Shown here piece by piece: positions 43,779 through 52,905 of a stretch of 64,000 bases of DNA. The stretch comes from Marinobacter maroccanus. Lineage in GTDB: Bacteria; Pseudomonadota; Gammaproteobacteria; Pseudomonadales; Oleiphilaceae. The notes under the pieces were generated by a model. That model saw only the letters and a program-made list of their open reading frames with translations, had not been told where the DNA came from and ran no database searches. How positions within the stretch are numbered: the first letter of the stretch is position 1; every line of letters begins with the position of its first letter. Location: NCBI RefSeq assembly GCF_002933275.1, contig NZ_PSSX01000008.1, positions 1 through 64,000 on the forward strand, given 5' to 3'. The position numbers were made by a program, and so were the translations under genes.

Positions 43779-44783
43779 TCAGGTCCTCGGTGCGTATTCC
43801 AGCACGTCAGAAAAGAACGCCTCTTCGGGCAGGCCCGCATCCACCAGGGCATCCATCAGGGTGTACACCATGGTGGGCGAACCGCTGGCGTGGACTTCCA
43901 CATTTTTCCAGTCCATACCGGAAGCAAGAACCGCGCGAACCAGCTGGTCGTGATGGCCAGCCCAATCATTATCCTCATCATCCCCCACCACCGGCAGGAA
44001 CGTGAAACGCGACCACTCGTCCTGCCACTGCTGTGCCAGGGCGCGAAGGTACATGTCCTCATGCCGACGTACTCCCCAGTACAGTTTCACCGGCTGGTCG
44101 TAGGACGTTTCCCGGAGGTAATCCACGAGGCTTTTCATCTGGGCAAAACCGGTGCCAGCGGCCACCAGCAACAAGGGTTTCGTTGGTGCAGATGCCAGGC
44201 ATGCCTTGCCATGGGGCAGCTCCACGGTCACTTCGCCACCGGACGTCAGAGCATCAATAACCTTCTGCGCCGACACCCACTCCGGGGTCGCCTGGATATG
44301 CAGTTCAATATTCTGGGCCGACGGGCTGCTGGCAATGGAAAAATAACAGGGGTCTGCGTCAGGCAGATTAACCGACAGGTACTGCCCGGCATGAAACGAC
44401 AGTTCCCGACGCCGCGGAAGCTGCAGCTCAACGCGATAGACATCGTGACTGATGGAACGTACGTCCACGACCTTTGCCTGAAACTTGCCAGGCTGATTGT
44501 TTCCAGCTGCCATAACGGCGGATATCTCCAGTTCCAGGTCCGTGAGCGCGATGCTTCGGCACATCATCAAACGCTCGCCGACCTCTATAGTCTGTTGGTT
44601 TCGGGTATTCAGCGCGCTGCCGGCCAGCAGTCGGGCCTCACAGATTTCACATACCCCATTGCGACAGGCCGCCGGCACATCAATGCCAGCCTGCGCGGCA
44701 GCGCCGAGCAAATCTGCCTCCGGCGCCGCAGTGAAGGCGATACCAGAGGGAAAAAGCCGCACCGCCCTGTGTTCACTGCCCAT
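43779..44783 (-). CDS. Iron-sulfur flavin reductase (ferredoxin plus FAD/NAD domains)
   Basis: 334 residues. An N-terminal 2Fe-2S ferredoxin domain has the cysteine set ACRNGVCEICEARL and a fourth cysteine in MMCRS. An FAD domain (RRRELSFHAGQYLSV, CYFSIASSP) and an NAD(P) domain (LLLVAAGTGFAQMKSL) follow. It would carry electrons from NAD(P)H through FAD to its 2Fe-2S centre. The start ATG 44783 is 1 base after the ubiD stop, so the two are one operon; ubiD-reductase pairs of this type are seen in Pseudomonas. The acceptor is unknown; a ubiquinone-related hydroxylation is one guess. Confidence 0.87.
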   Translation of the reverse strand: MGSEHRAVRLFPSGIAFTAAPEADLLGAAAQAGIDVPAACRNGVCEICEARLLAGSALNTRNQQTIEVGERLMMCRSIALTDLELEISAVMAAGNNQPGKFQAKVVDVRSISHDVYRVELQLPRRRELSFHAGQYLSVNLPDADPCYFSIASSPSAQNIELHIQATPEWVSAQKVIDALTSGGEVTVELPHGKACLASAPTKPLLLVAAGTGFAQMKSLVDYLRETSYDQPVKLYWGVRRHEDMYLRALAQQWQDEWSRFTFLPVVGDDEDNDWAGHHDQLVRAVLASGMDWKNVEVHASGSPTMVYTLMDALVDAGLPEEAFFSDVLEYAPRT

Positions 44784-44784
44784 A

Positions 44785-46272
44785 TCAGTCGGGGCGCGAT
44801 GCCGTACTTTCAATGCCCAGGGTATCCCACAACTCATCGACGCGCTGTTTAACGTCGTCTGTCATGGCGATGGGCTCCCCCCATTCCCGGGTGGTCTCGC
44901 CCGGCCACTTGTTGGTGGCATCCATCCCCATCTTGGAGCCGAGACCGGAGACCGGTGAAGCAAAATCCAGATAATCGATGGGCGTATTCTCCACCAGCGT
45001 GGTGTCCCGGACAGGATCCATCCGGGTGGTAATCGCCCAGATTACGTCTTCCCAGTTGCGGGCATTCACGTCGTCATCCGTGACAATCACAAACTTGGTG
45101 TACATGAACTGCCGCAGGAACGACCATACCCCCATCATCACCCGTTTGGCATGGCCGGGGTACTGTTTCTTCATGGTCACCACTGCAAGCCGATAGGAAC
45201 AGCCCTCCGGCGGCAGGTAGAAATCCACTATCTCCGGAAACTGCTTTTGCAGAATCGGGATGAACACCTCGTTCAGAGCCACCCCGAGAATCGCCGGCTC
45301 ATCGGGCGGACGACCGGTGTAGGTACTGTGATAGATCGGGTCCCTGCGATGGGTGATCCGTTCTACGGTGAATACCGGAAAGTGGTCCACTTCGTTGTAA
45401 TAACCGGTGTGATCGCCAAACGGCCCTTCCGGCGCCATATCGTCCGGATAGATGAAGCCTTCCAGCACAATCTCCGCGCTGGCCGGCACCTGTAGATCAC
45501 TCAGGCCGGCCTTCACCAGCTCGGTCCGGCTGCCACGCAGCAGCCCGGCAAACGCATATTCCGACAGGGTATCGGGCACTGGGGTGACTGCGCCGAGAAT
45601 GGTGGCCGGGTCGGCACCCAGGGCCACGGCAACCGGATAGGGTTGGCCCGGATTAGCCTTCTGGAACTCCTGAAAGTCCAGGGCACCACCGCGGTGACTG
45701 AGCCAGCGCATGATCAGCCGGTTGCGGCCGATGACCTGCTGGCGGTAGATACCCAGGTTCTGTCGCTCTTTGTGGGGCCCGCGGGTAATCACCAGCGGCC
45801 AGGTGACCAGCGGCCCTGCATCGCCGGGCCAGCAGTGCTGCACCGGAATCTGGTACAGGTCCACCTGATCCTTTTCGATCACCACGTCCTGGCAGGGCGC
45901 AGAACGAAGTACCTTGGGACTCATGCGCATCACCTGCCGGAACAGCGGCAGTTTCTCGATGGCGTCCCGGAAGCCCTTGGGGGGATCCGGTTCCTTGAGA
46001 AACGCCAGCAGCTTACCGATGTCCCGAAGCGCCGTAACGTTATCCTGACCCATACCCAGCGCCACCCGCTTCGGTGTCCCGAACAGGTTGGCCAGCACCG
46101 GCATGTCATAGCCCCTGGGGTTTTCAAACAACAACGCAGGACCACCTGCCCGCAATGTACGGTCGCAGATTTCTGTCATTTCCAGATGAGGGTCGACTTC
46201 AACGCTGATTCGTTTCAGCTCGCCCAGCCTCTCCAGCTGGTCAATGAAGTCTCGCAGGTCGTTGTATTTCAT
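44785..46272 (-). CDS. ubiD: 4-hydroxy-3-polyprenylbenzoate decarboxylase
   Basis: Prenylated-FMN enzyme that decarboxylates the polyprenyl-hydroxybenzoate precursor of ubiquinone. 495 residues, standard for UbiD. The conserved [13 protein letters not shown] segment and the [10 protein letters not shown] stretch are present. The maturation partner UbiX, which makes the flavin, is not in the window. It is followed by an iron-sulfur reductase 1 base downstream and is preceded by a palindromic repeat element. Confidence 0.95.
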   Translation of the reverse strand: MKYNDLRDFIDQLERLGELKRISVEVDPHLEMTEICDRTLRAGGPALLFENPRGYDMPVLANLFGTPKRVALGMGQDNVTALRDIGKLLAFLKEPDPPKGFRDAIEKLPLFRQVMRMSPKVLRSAPCQDVVIEKDQVDLYQIPVQHCWPGDAGPLVTWPLVITRGPHKERQNLGIYRQQVIGRNRLIMRWLSHRGGALDFQEFQKANPGQPYPVAVALGADPATILGAVTPVPDTLSEYAFAGLLRGSRTELVKAGLSDLQVPASAEIVLEGFIYPDDMAPEGPFGDHTGYYNEVDHFPVFTVERITHRRDPIYHSTYTGRPPDEPAILGVALNEVFIPILQKQFPEIVDFYLPPEGCSYRLAVVTMKKQYPGHAKRVMMGVWSFLRQFMYTKFVIVTDDDVNARNWEDVIWAITTRMDPVRDTTLVENTPIDYLDFASPVSGLGSKMGMDATNKWPGETTREWGEPIAMTDDVKQRVDELWDTLGIESTASRPD

Positions 46273-46372
46273 CGGTTACTCCGTTCAGATATGCCAGTAC
46301 TACGGAGATCGGTGGTCGCTGGACTGCTTTAAGGCAGTTGGAACAAGATGCGCGCACTTGGTATGAACGGCG

Positions 46373-46473
46373 GAGCCGGGGAGAACCTCCCCGGACCGTG
46401 CATTGCCAGGGATGGCAATGCCGAGCCCCCAGGGATGGGTTCACGGCGTGTCCGGGGAGGTTCTCCCCGGCTC
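46373..46473. repeat. Compound palindromic repeat between ubiD and rho
   Basis: A perfect 24-bp inverted repeat forms the ends (46373-46396 and 46450-46473), and each arm is itself nearly palindromic (GGGGAGAACCTCCCC). The 53-base centre holds an 8-bp hairpin GCATTGCC/GGCAATGC and two copies of CAGGGATG. This is the structure of the extragenic repeat families scattered in Marinobacter and relatives; I cannot count copies beyond this window and see no second copy inside it. Confidence 0.7.
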
Positions 46474-46518
46474 TGCCAGCCCCCAAAACCAGAGGCGCTT
46501 GTCCTAGCTAGGAAGAGA

Positions 46519-47781
<1,263 letters not shown>

Positions 47782-48146
47782 AGTTTGTTGGATTTTCAGG
47801 AATGGAAGTAAACGAGTATTGGAATGACAGGGGTGCCCCTGAACGTATTGGTCGTAAAAAAACGCTGAACTTGATGCTGGCCAGTTGGAGCAACCGGTGT
47901 AGATGGAGTCCGGAATTAAGGTACTGAAGCCAGAGAGTGGGAACAACCGTTCGCCGGGCAAGAGCGATCATCGGCCACCTGACTGGCGAATGTCAAGTGC
48001 ACTGCACAAATTAACGACAATTTCACGCCAAACCGGCCACAACAGGCCTGTAGAGCCTCCCCCTGATGGGTTACTCCCTTCCATTGGAAGCCCGTGATGG
48101 CGATACTGGCGTATAACCATTTTTCAACGATTCTGGAGCGCCATCC
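47782..48146. promoter_or_regulatory. rho leader and divergent moaB promoter region
   Basis: 365 bases without a convincing gene between rho and moaB. It must hold the rho and moaB promoters. The rho side is rich in unstructured C-containing RNA, as expected if rho limits its own transcription by attenuation, known from E. coli. Short frames occur but have no ribosome binding site. I could not define the promoters. Confidence 0.5.
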
Positions 48147-48719
48147 ATGAGCAGTGTACCCAGTACCGAACTGAAACCCCTGAACGTTGCCCTGCTGACC
48201 GTGTCCGATACACGGGGGCCTGAACAGGACACCTCCGGGCAGTTCCTGGAGGACAGCGTTGTCGAGGCCGGCCACAACCTGGTCGCCCGCCGGATCCTGC
48301 CTGACGACGTGTATCTGGTGCGGGCATTGTTGTCCAACTGGATCGCAGATTCACAGGTGCATGTCGTGATCATTACCGGTGGCACCGGACTGCTTGAGCG
48401 GGACAGCACGCCGGAGGCAGTCCGGCCTTTGCTGGACAAAACCGTAGAAGGCTTTGGCGAGGAATTCCGTCGCCTGTCCGCCGCCGAGATCGGATCCTCG
48501 ACCGTACAGTCACGGGCAATGGCGGGCATGGCAAACCATACGGTGATCTTTTGCCTGCCGGGCTCAACCGGTGCCTGCCGCACCGGCTGGGAAGGCATTC
48601 TCCTCAGCCAGCTGGACAGCCGTCACACACCGTGCAATTTCTCGGGCCTCGTCTTACGCAAACCCGAGAAGCCCATGCAGCGGCTCAACGAAGTGATTGG
48701 ACAGCGCGCCAAGCGCTAA
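48147..48719 (+). CDS. moaB: Molybdenum cofactor biosynthesis protein MoaB
   Basis: 190 residues, MPT-binding MogA/MoaB fold with LTVSDTRGPEQDTSG and the nucleotide loop IITGGTGLLERDSTPEA. The family adenylylates molybdopterin or is a paralogue of the enzyme that does. ATG with GGAG 9 bases upstream. First gene of moaB-moeA-moaD-moaE on the plus strand; moaA, moaC and mobA are not in the window. Confidence 0.9.
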   Translation: MSSVPSTELKPLNVALLTVSDTRGPEQDTSGQFLEDSVVEAGHNLVARRILPDDVYLVRALLSNWIADSQVHVVIITGGTGLLERDSTPEAVRPLLDKTVEGFGEEFRRLSAAEIGSSTVQSRAMAGMANHTVIFCLPGSTGACRTGWEGILLSQLDSRHTPCNFSGLVLRKPEKPMQRLNEVIGQRAKR

Positions 48720-48753
48720 GGCGAGAAGACATCCTGACCGGAGTTCAGAATTG

Positions 48754-49968
48754 ATGGCCAACCCAAACCTCATGCCCCTGGAAGATGCCCTGGACCACCT
48801 GTTGTCGAAAGCCCCGGTGGTTACGGAGATTGAAACCGTCGACCTTGCCGACTCCCTGGGCCGGGTTCTTGCCGAGAACCACTATGTTCCGGCAGACGTG
48901 CCGCCGGCAGACAACAGTGCGGTGGACGGCTACGCCCTGCGCAAGCAGGACCTGCATGGCGACCGACCCATGCCGGTCTCGGCCCGGATTCCGGCCGGTG
49001 AAGCGCCAAAGCCCCTGGAACCCGACACTGCCGCGCGTATTTTTACCGGCTCGGAGATTCCCGAGGGCGCCGACTCGGTGGTCATGCAGGAGCGGGTGGA
49101 GGTAACCGACGCCGGCATTCTTGTCCTGGCAGAGGTAGACGAAGGCCAGAATATCCGCCGCCGGGGCCAGGATCTGACCCGGGGTGACCTTGCTCTGGCA
49201 AAAGGCACACAGGTGCGCCCTAACGAGATGGGTCTGCTGGCGTCCATGGGCGTTGCCCGGGTTGCCGTTCTGGCACGGCTGAAAGTCGCCATTCTCTCCA
49301 CGGGGGATGAGTTGGTGGACCCTGGCACGCCACTCGGGCCGGGACAGATTTACAACAGCAACCGCTTCACCCTGATGGGACTGCTCACCCAGGCCGGTTG
49401 CAACGTCGTGCTTTGCGAGACCCTCAGAGACAAACGGGAGGCCACCCGGGAGACGCTGCTGCGTGCCGCGGAGTCTGCCGACCTGATTATCACCAGCGGG
49501 GGCGTATCCGTGGGTGAGGAAGACCACGTGCGCGCGGTGCTGGAGGAGTCCGGCAGCCTGTCGCTCTGGAAAATGGCGATCAAACCCGGCAAACCCGTGG
49601 CTTTTGGCGCCATCGGCGGCACGCCGGTACTGGGACTGCCCGGCAATCCGGGGTCCGTGCTGGTCACTTTCCTGATGGTGGGTATGCCCTATATCCGTAA
49701 ACGCCAGGGGCGCAACCTGAAACCTCTCTCGGGCGAGCGGATACCCGCAGACTTTGCCATTGCTTCGCCCTCAGTTCGCCGGGAGTTTGTCAGGGCCCGG
49801 AAGGAAACACGGGGCTCCGGGTCGGCAGTAGCCGCATACCCCAATCAGAGCTCGGGCATCCTGAGCTCTACCTGCTGGGCAGACGGCTTGGCCGTGGTGC
49901 CTGAAAACACCACGGTAAGCCCCGGCGACCTGCTAACCTACTATTCGTTTTCGGAACTGTTGAGCTGA
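48754..49968 (+). CDS. moeA: Molybdopterin molybdotransferase MoeA
   Basis: Inserts molybdate into adenylylated molybdopterin. 404 residues. Domains I/II hold PADNSAVDGYALR; domain III holds LSTGDELVDPG, IYNSNRFTL and TSGGVSVGEEDHV; domain IV completes the C-terminus. ATG 48754 (MANPNLMPLEDAL) has GGAG about 10 bases upstream and is preferred to the extension back to 48697, which overlaps moaB. moaD follows after 2 bases. Confidence 0.94.
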   Translation: MANPNLMPLEDALDHLLSKAPVVTEIETVDLADSLGRVLAENHYVPADVPPADNSAVDGYALRKQDLHGDRPMPVSARIPAGEAPKPLEPDTAARIFTGSEIPEGADSVVMQERVEVTDAGILVLAEVDEGQNIRRRGQDLTRGDLALAKGTQVRPNEMGLLASMGVARVAVLARLKVAILSTGDELVDPGTPLGPGQIYNSNRFTLMGLLTQAGCNVVLCETLRDKREATRETLLRAAESADLIITSGGVSVGEEDHVRAVLEESGSLSLWKMAIKPGKPVAFGAIGGTPVLGLPGNPGSVLVTFLMVGMPYIRKRQGRNLKPLSGERIPADFAIASPSVRREFVRARKETRGSGSAVAAYPNQSSGILSSTCWADGLAVVPENTTVSPGDLLTYYSFSELLS

Positions 49969-49970
49969 CC

Positions 49971-50231
49971 ATGAGTGATAACACGATTACGGTACGTTTC
50001 TTTGCCCGCCTGCGCGAGGAGCTGAAAACCGAACAACTGGCTATCGAAGCGACGCCCGGCATGACGGCCGGCGATGTGCTGGCAGAGCTGGCAACCCAGG
50101 GCGGCCCCTGGGGGCAATTGCAGGGCGACCAGCCCGTAATGATTGCGATCAACCAGGCCATGGCGAAACCGGGCTCAGAGGTTAAAGCCGGCGATGAACT
50201 GGCCTTTTTCCCGCCTGTCACCGGAGGTTGA
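49971..50231 (+). CDS. moaD: Molybdopterin synthase sulfur carrier MoaD
   Basis: 86 residues, ubiquitin-like fold ending in the obligatory Gly-Gly, which is activated as a thiocarboxylate to deliver sulfur. The N-terminus ITVRFFARLREELKTEQL is typical. Two bases after moeA; moaE starts one base past its stop, so synthase subunits are made together. Confidence 0.93.
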   Translation: MSDNTITVRFFARLREELKTEQLAIEATPGMTAGDVLAELATQGGPWGQLQGDQPVMIAINQAMAKPGSEVKAGDELAFFPPVTGG

Positions 50232-50232
50232 G

Positions 50233-50679
50233 ATGATTTCGGTCCAGTCTGAGGATTTTGACGTTGCCGCCGAATACGCGGCCCTTCGTGACAGTGGTGC
50301 CGGCACCGGCGCAATTGCAACATTTACCGGCCTGGTGCGGGACAGTGGCGATCTGCAAGGCGTCACGGGACTTTACCTGGAGCACTACCCCGGAATGACG
50401 GAACAGGTGATCCAGGGGCTCATCGATGACGCCTCGGAACGCTGGGATGTGCGCAAGGCCAGGGTGATCCACAGGGTTGGGCGGCTGGCGTTGTGCGATC
50501 AGATTGTCTTCGTGGGGGTGTGCAGCGCCCACCGGGGGGACGCGTTCGCGGCCTGCGAATTCATCATGGACGCCCTGAAGACATCGGCGCCGTTCTGGAA
50601 GAAGGAAATCACCTCAGACGGAGAACACTGGGTGGAACAGAAAGAATCCGATCTGGCGCGCTCCGACGACTGGAAGTAA
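50233..50679 (+). CDS. moaE: Molybdopterin synthase catalytic subunit MoaE
   Basis: 148 residues. Converts precursor Z (cPMP) to molybdopterin with MoaD as sulfur donor. GAIATFTGLVRD and LEHYPGM, then the catalytic region APFWKKEIT, are all present. The frame is open back to 50143, but ATG 50233 has GGAGG 5 bases upstream and the correct family start. Ends the moaB-moeA-moaD-moaE run. Confidence 0.93.
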   Translation: MISVQSEDFDVAAEYAALRDSGAGTGAIATFTGLVRDSGDLQGVTGLYLEHYPGMTEQVIQGLIDDASERWDVRKARVIHRVGRLALCDQIVFVGVCSAHRGDAFAACEFIMDALKTSAPFWKKEITSDGEHWVEQKESDLARSDDWK

Positions 50680-50687
50680 CTGGCCAT

Positions 50688-50725
50688 AAAAAAACCGCCC
50701 GTGAGCCTCGACTCAGGGGCGGTTT
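50688..50725 (-). terminator. Rho-independent terminator of trxA
   Basis: AAACCGCCC (50692-50700) pairs with GGGCGGTTT (50717-50725), with an inner TGAG/CTCA stem. On the minus strand this is followed by a T run (A run at 50688-50694). It also lies 9 bases after moaE and may end that transcript in the other direction, though with only three T. Confidence 0.88.
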
Positions 50726-50743
50726 CTGGTGACCCGAGGGCAA

Positions 50744-51070
50744 TCAGAGATTGCTGTCCAGGAAGGCCGCCAGCTGGGATTTGGAGAGTGCACCGACTTT
50801 AGTGGCGTCCACATTGCCGTTCTTGAACAGCATCAGGGTTGGGATACCACGGATGTTGAACTTCGGCGGGGTCTGCTCGTTTTCGTCAATGTTGAGCTTG
50901 CAGACTTTCAGTTTGCCGTCATATTCGTCGGCAATCTCTTCAAGCACCGGTGCAATCATCTTGCAGGGACCGCACCACTCGGCCCAGTAGTCCACCAATA
51001 CGGGGACGTCGGACTGCAGTACATCCTGCTCAAAAGAAGCGTCGGTTACATTTACGATATTTCCGCTCAT
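50744..51070 (-). CDS. trxA: Thioredoxin 1
   Basis: 108-residue disulfide reductase with the WCGPC active site ([13 protein letters not shown]) and the cis-proline segment [14 protein letters not shown] 51070 has AGGA 7 bases upstream; the open frame extends to 51088 without a better start. It supplies reducing power to ribonucleotide reductase and others. It ends at a strong terminator. Confidence 0.96.
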   Translation of the reverse strand: MSGNIVNVTDASFEQDVLQSDVPVLVDYWAEWCGPCKMIAPVLEEIADEYDGKLKVCKLNIDENEQTPPKFNIRGIPTLMLFKNGNVDATKVGALSKSQLAAFLDSNL

Positions 51071-51279
51071 TACCTTTTCCTGATTCATGCACTACTGCTG
51101 CACAACGGCATCGCCCTGACGGACTTTCTTACCGGTCGCAGGTGCTGTTGACTGTCGCTGAAGGCTGCCAAGGGTTGCAGACAACCTTTCACCCAAATCA
51201 CGGTACGTCATACTTTACGCGATTGATCAGCCGTATGTGAAGCGGTAGATCCACTACCATGAACCGATCCGCGCCTGAC

Positions 51280-51300
51280 CCCGGTCAAAGACCGGGTTTT
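51280..51300 (+). terminator. Orphan terminator-like hairpin upstream of ppx
   Basis: CCCGGTC (51280-51286), loop AAA, GACCGGG (51290-51296), then four T. No annotated plus-strand gene lies upstream of it after the moaE terminator. It could end an unrecognised short transcript, or attenuate read-through into ppx. A smaller GGTAG/CTACC hairpin lies just upstream at 51244-51258. Confidence 0.45.
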
Positions 51301-51307
51301 CCGGTTA

Positions 51308-51337
51308 CTGACAGGCCTGAGGGATTTCGCTTATAGT
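51308..51337 (+). promoter_or_regulatory. Predicted sigma-70 promoter of ppx
   Basis: CTGACA (51308-51313), 18-base spacer, TATAGT (51332-51337), 36 bases before the GTG start. Both elements are near consensus. Confidence 0.65.
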
Positions 51338-51372
51338 AGCCTGCACGTTCAAATCAAAAGGATTCCGACCAC

Positions 51373-52899
51373 GTGACGGCCGCATCCACCGCCGAAAACG
51401 CTGCCTCCTCATCGGAAGTGCTGGCAGCCATCGACATGGGCTCGAACAGCTTCCACATGGTGGTTGCCCGACTAGTGCATGGGGAAATCCGGACCCTCGA
51501 GAAGATGGGAGAAAAGGTTCAGCTTGGTGCCGGGCTGGATCAGTACAATCGACTGACCGAAGATGCCCAGGAACGTGCCCTGGCCTGCCTGGGCCGATTC
51601 GCACAACGGCTGAAGGGAATGCCCCCGGAAGCCGTCCAGATTGTCGGCACCAACGCGCTTCGGGTCGCCCGCAACGCGCATCAGTTCATGGCGCGAGCCG
51701 AGGAGGTTCTGGGCTATCCCGTGGAGATCATTGCCGGTCGGGAGGAGGCCCGCCTGATCTACCTGGGTGTCTCCCACACGCTGTCTGACGACATCGGCCG
51801 CCGGCTGGTGATCGATATCGGCGGTGGCAGCACCGAGTTCATCATCGGCCAGCGGTTCGAACCCCAGGAGCTTGAGAGCCTGCATATGGGCTGCGTCTCC
51901 TTCCGGAACCGGTACTTCCCGGACGGCAAGATCACCAAGCGGCAGATGGACAAGGCCGTAACCCATGCTGAGCAGGAACTGCTCAATATCCGCCAGCACT
52001 ATCGTTCTGTGGGCTGGCAGAGCGCGGTAGGCTCATCCGGCTCGATCAAGGCCATTGCCAGCCTGCTGGCGACCCTGAAAATCACCGACGGCACCATTAC
52101 GCTTGCCGCCATGCAGGAGCTACGCAAACGCCTGGTGGATATGGGCAAAACGGAAAAACTGGGAGATCTCGGTGTACGCTCGGATCGCCAGAGCATCTTT
52201 CCGGCGGGATTTGCCATCCTGATGGGGGCGTTCCAGTCTCTCGGTATCCGGGACATGTCGTTCGCCGACGGCGCACTGCGGGAAGGCCTGCTCTACGACA
52301 TTGTCGGGCGCATTCAGCACGAGGATGTCCGGGAGCGAACCATATCCGCCCTTCAGGAACGTTATCATGTTGACCAGGAACACGGTGCCGCCGTTGAAGA
52401 AACGGCCGTGGCCGCCTGGCAACAGGTGGCCGATGCCTGGGGCCTGAACACGGCAACTGACGAAGAAGTACTGCGCTGGGCCTGCCGTCTGCACGAGATT
52501 GGCCTGACCATTTCTCACAGCCAGTATCACAAACACGGCGCCTACCTGTTGCGCTATTCGGACCTGCCCGGTTTCTCCCAGCAGTTCCAGCGCGACCTTG
52601 CAACACTGGTGCGCGGCCACCGGCGCAAGTTCGCCTCCGCCATCTTCGAAGGTCTGGATCCGGAAGACATCGCAAGGCTGCGTTACCTGTGTGTACTGGT
52701 CCGCCTGGCCGTTCTGATTCAACACCCTCGCAACCAGGAACAACCTCCGGCCTTCACCCTGACGGCCCACAAGGACAAGCTGGTGCTGGAATTTCCTCCG
52801 GGCTGGCTGGATGACAGGCCGTTGACCCTGGCCGACCTCGAGAACGAGCGGGACTACCTCGCCAAACAGGATTTTGTCCTGGAGCTGAACGGCGGCTGA
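51373..52899 (+). CDS. ppx: Exopolyphosphatase
   Basis: 508 residues, Ppx/GppA family. It releases phosphate from polyphosphate ends. The phosphate loops DMGSNSFHMV and DIGGGSTEF, and the C-terminal HD-like domain (HEIGLTISHSQYHKHGAYLL), match Ppx. GTG start with AAGGA upstream. In many relatives ppk lies divergent from ppx; here trxA holds that place and ppk is absent from the window. Confidence 0.93.
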   Translation: MTAASTAENAASSSEVLAAIDMGSNSFHMVVARLVHGEIRTLEKMGEKVQLGAGLDQYNRLTEDAQERALACLGRFAQRLKGMPPEAVQIVGTNALRVARNAHQFMARAEEVLGYPVEIIAGREEARLIYLGVSHTLSDDIGRRLVIDIGGGSTEFIIGQRFEPQELESLHMGCVSFRNRYFPDGKITKRQMDKAVTHAEQELLNIRQHYRSVGWQSAVGSSGSIKAIASLLATLKITDGTITLAAMQELRKRLVDMGKTEKLGDLGVRSDRQSIFPAGFAILMGAFQSLGIRDMSFADGALREGLLYDIVGRIQHEDVRERTISALQERYHVDQEHGAAVEETAVAAWQQVADAWGLNTATDEEVLRWACRLHEIGLTISHSQYHKHGAYLLRYSDLPGFSQQFQRDLATLVRGHRRKFASAIFEGLDPEDIARLRYLCVLVRLAVLIQHPRNQEQPPAFTLTAHKDKLVLEFPPGWLDDRPLTLADLENERDYLAKQDFVLELNGG

Positions 52900-52905
52900 C
52901 AACAG

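Noticed and set aside
47782..47961. In-frame 60-codon N-terminal extension of rho
   Set aside because: Rho families start at MNLTELK; the extension has no conserved features and gives an over-long protein.
51259..51336. 25-codon frame overlapping the orphan hairpin and ppx promoter
   Set aside because: It has no ribosome site and runs through the hairpin and the -10 element.
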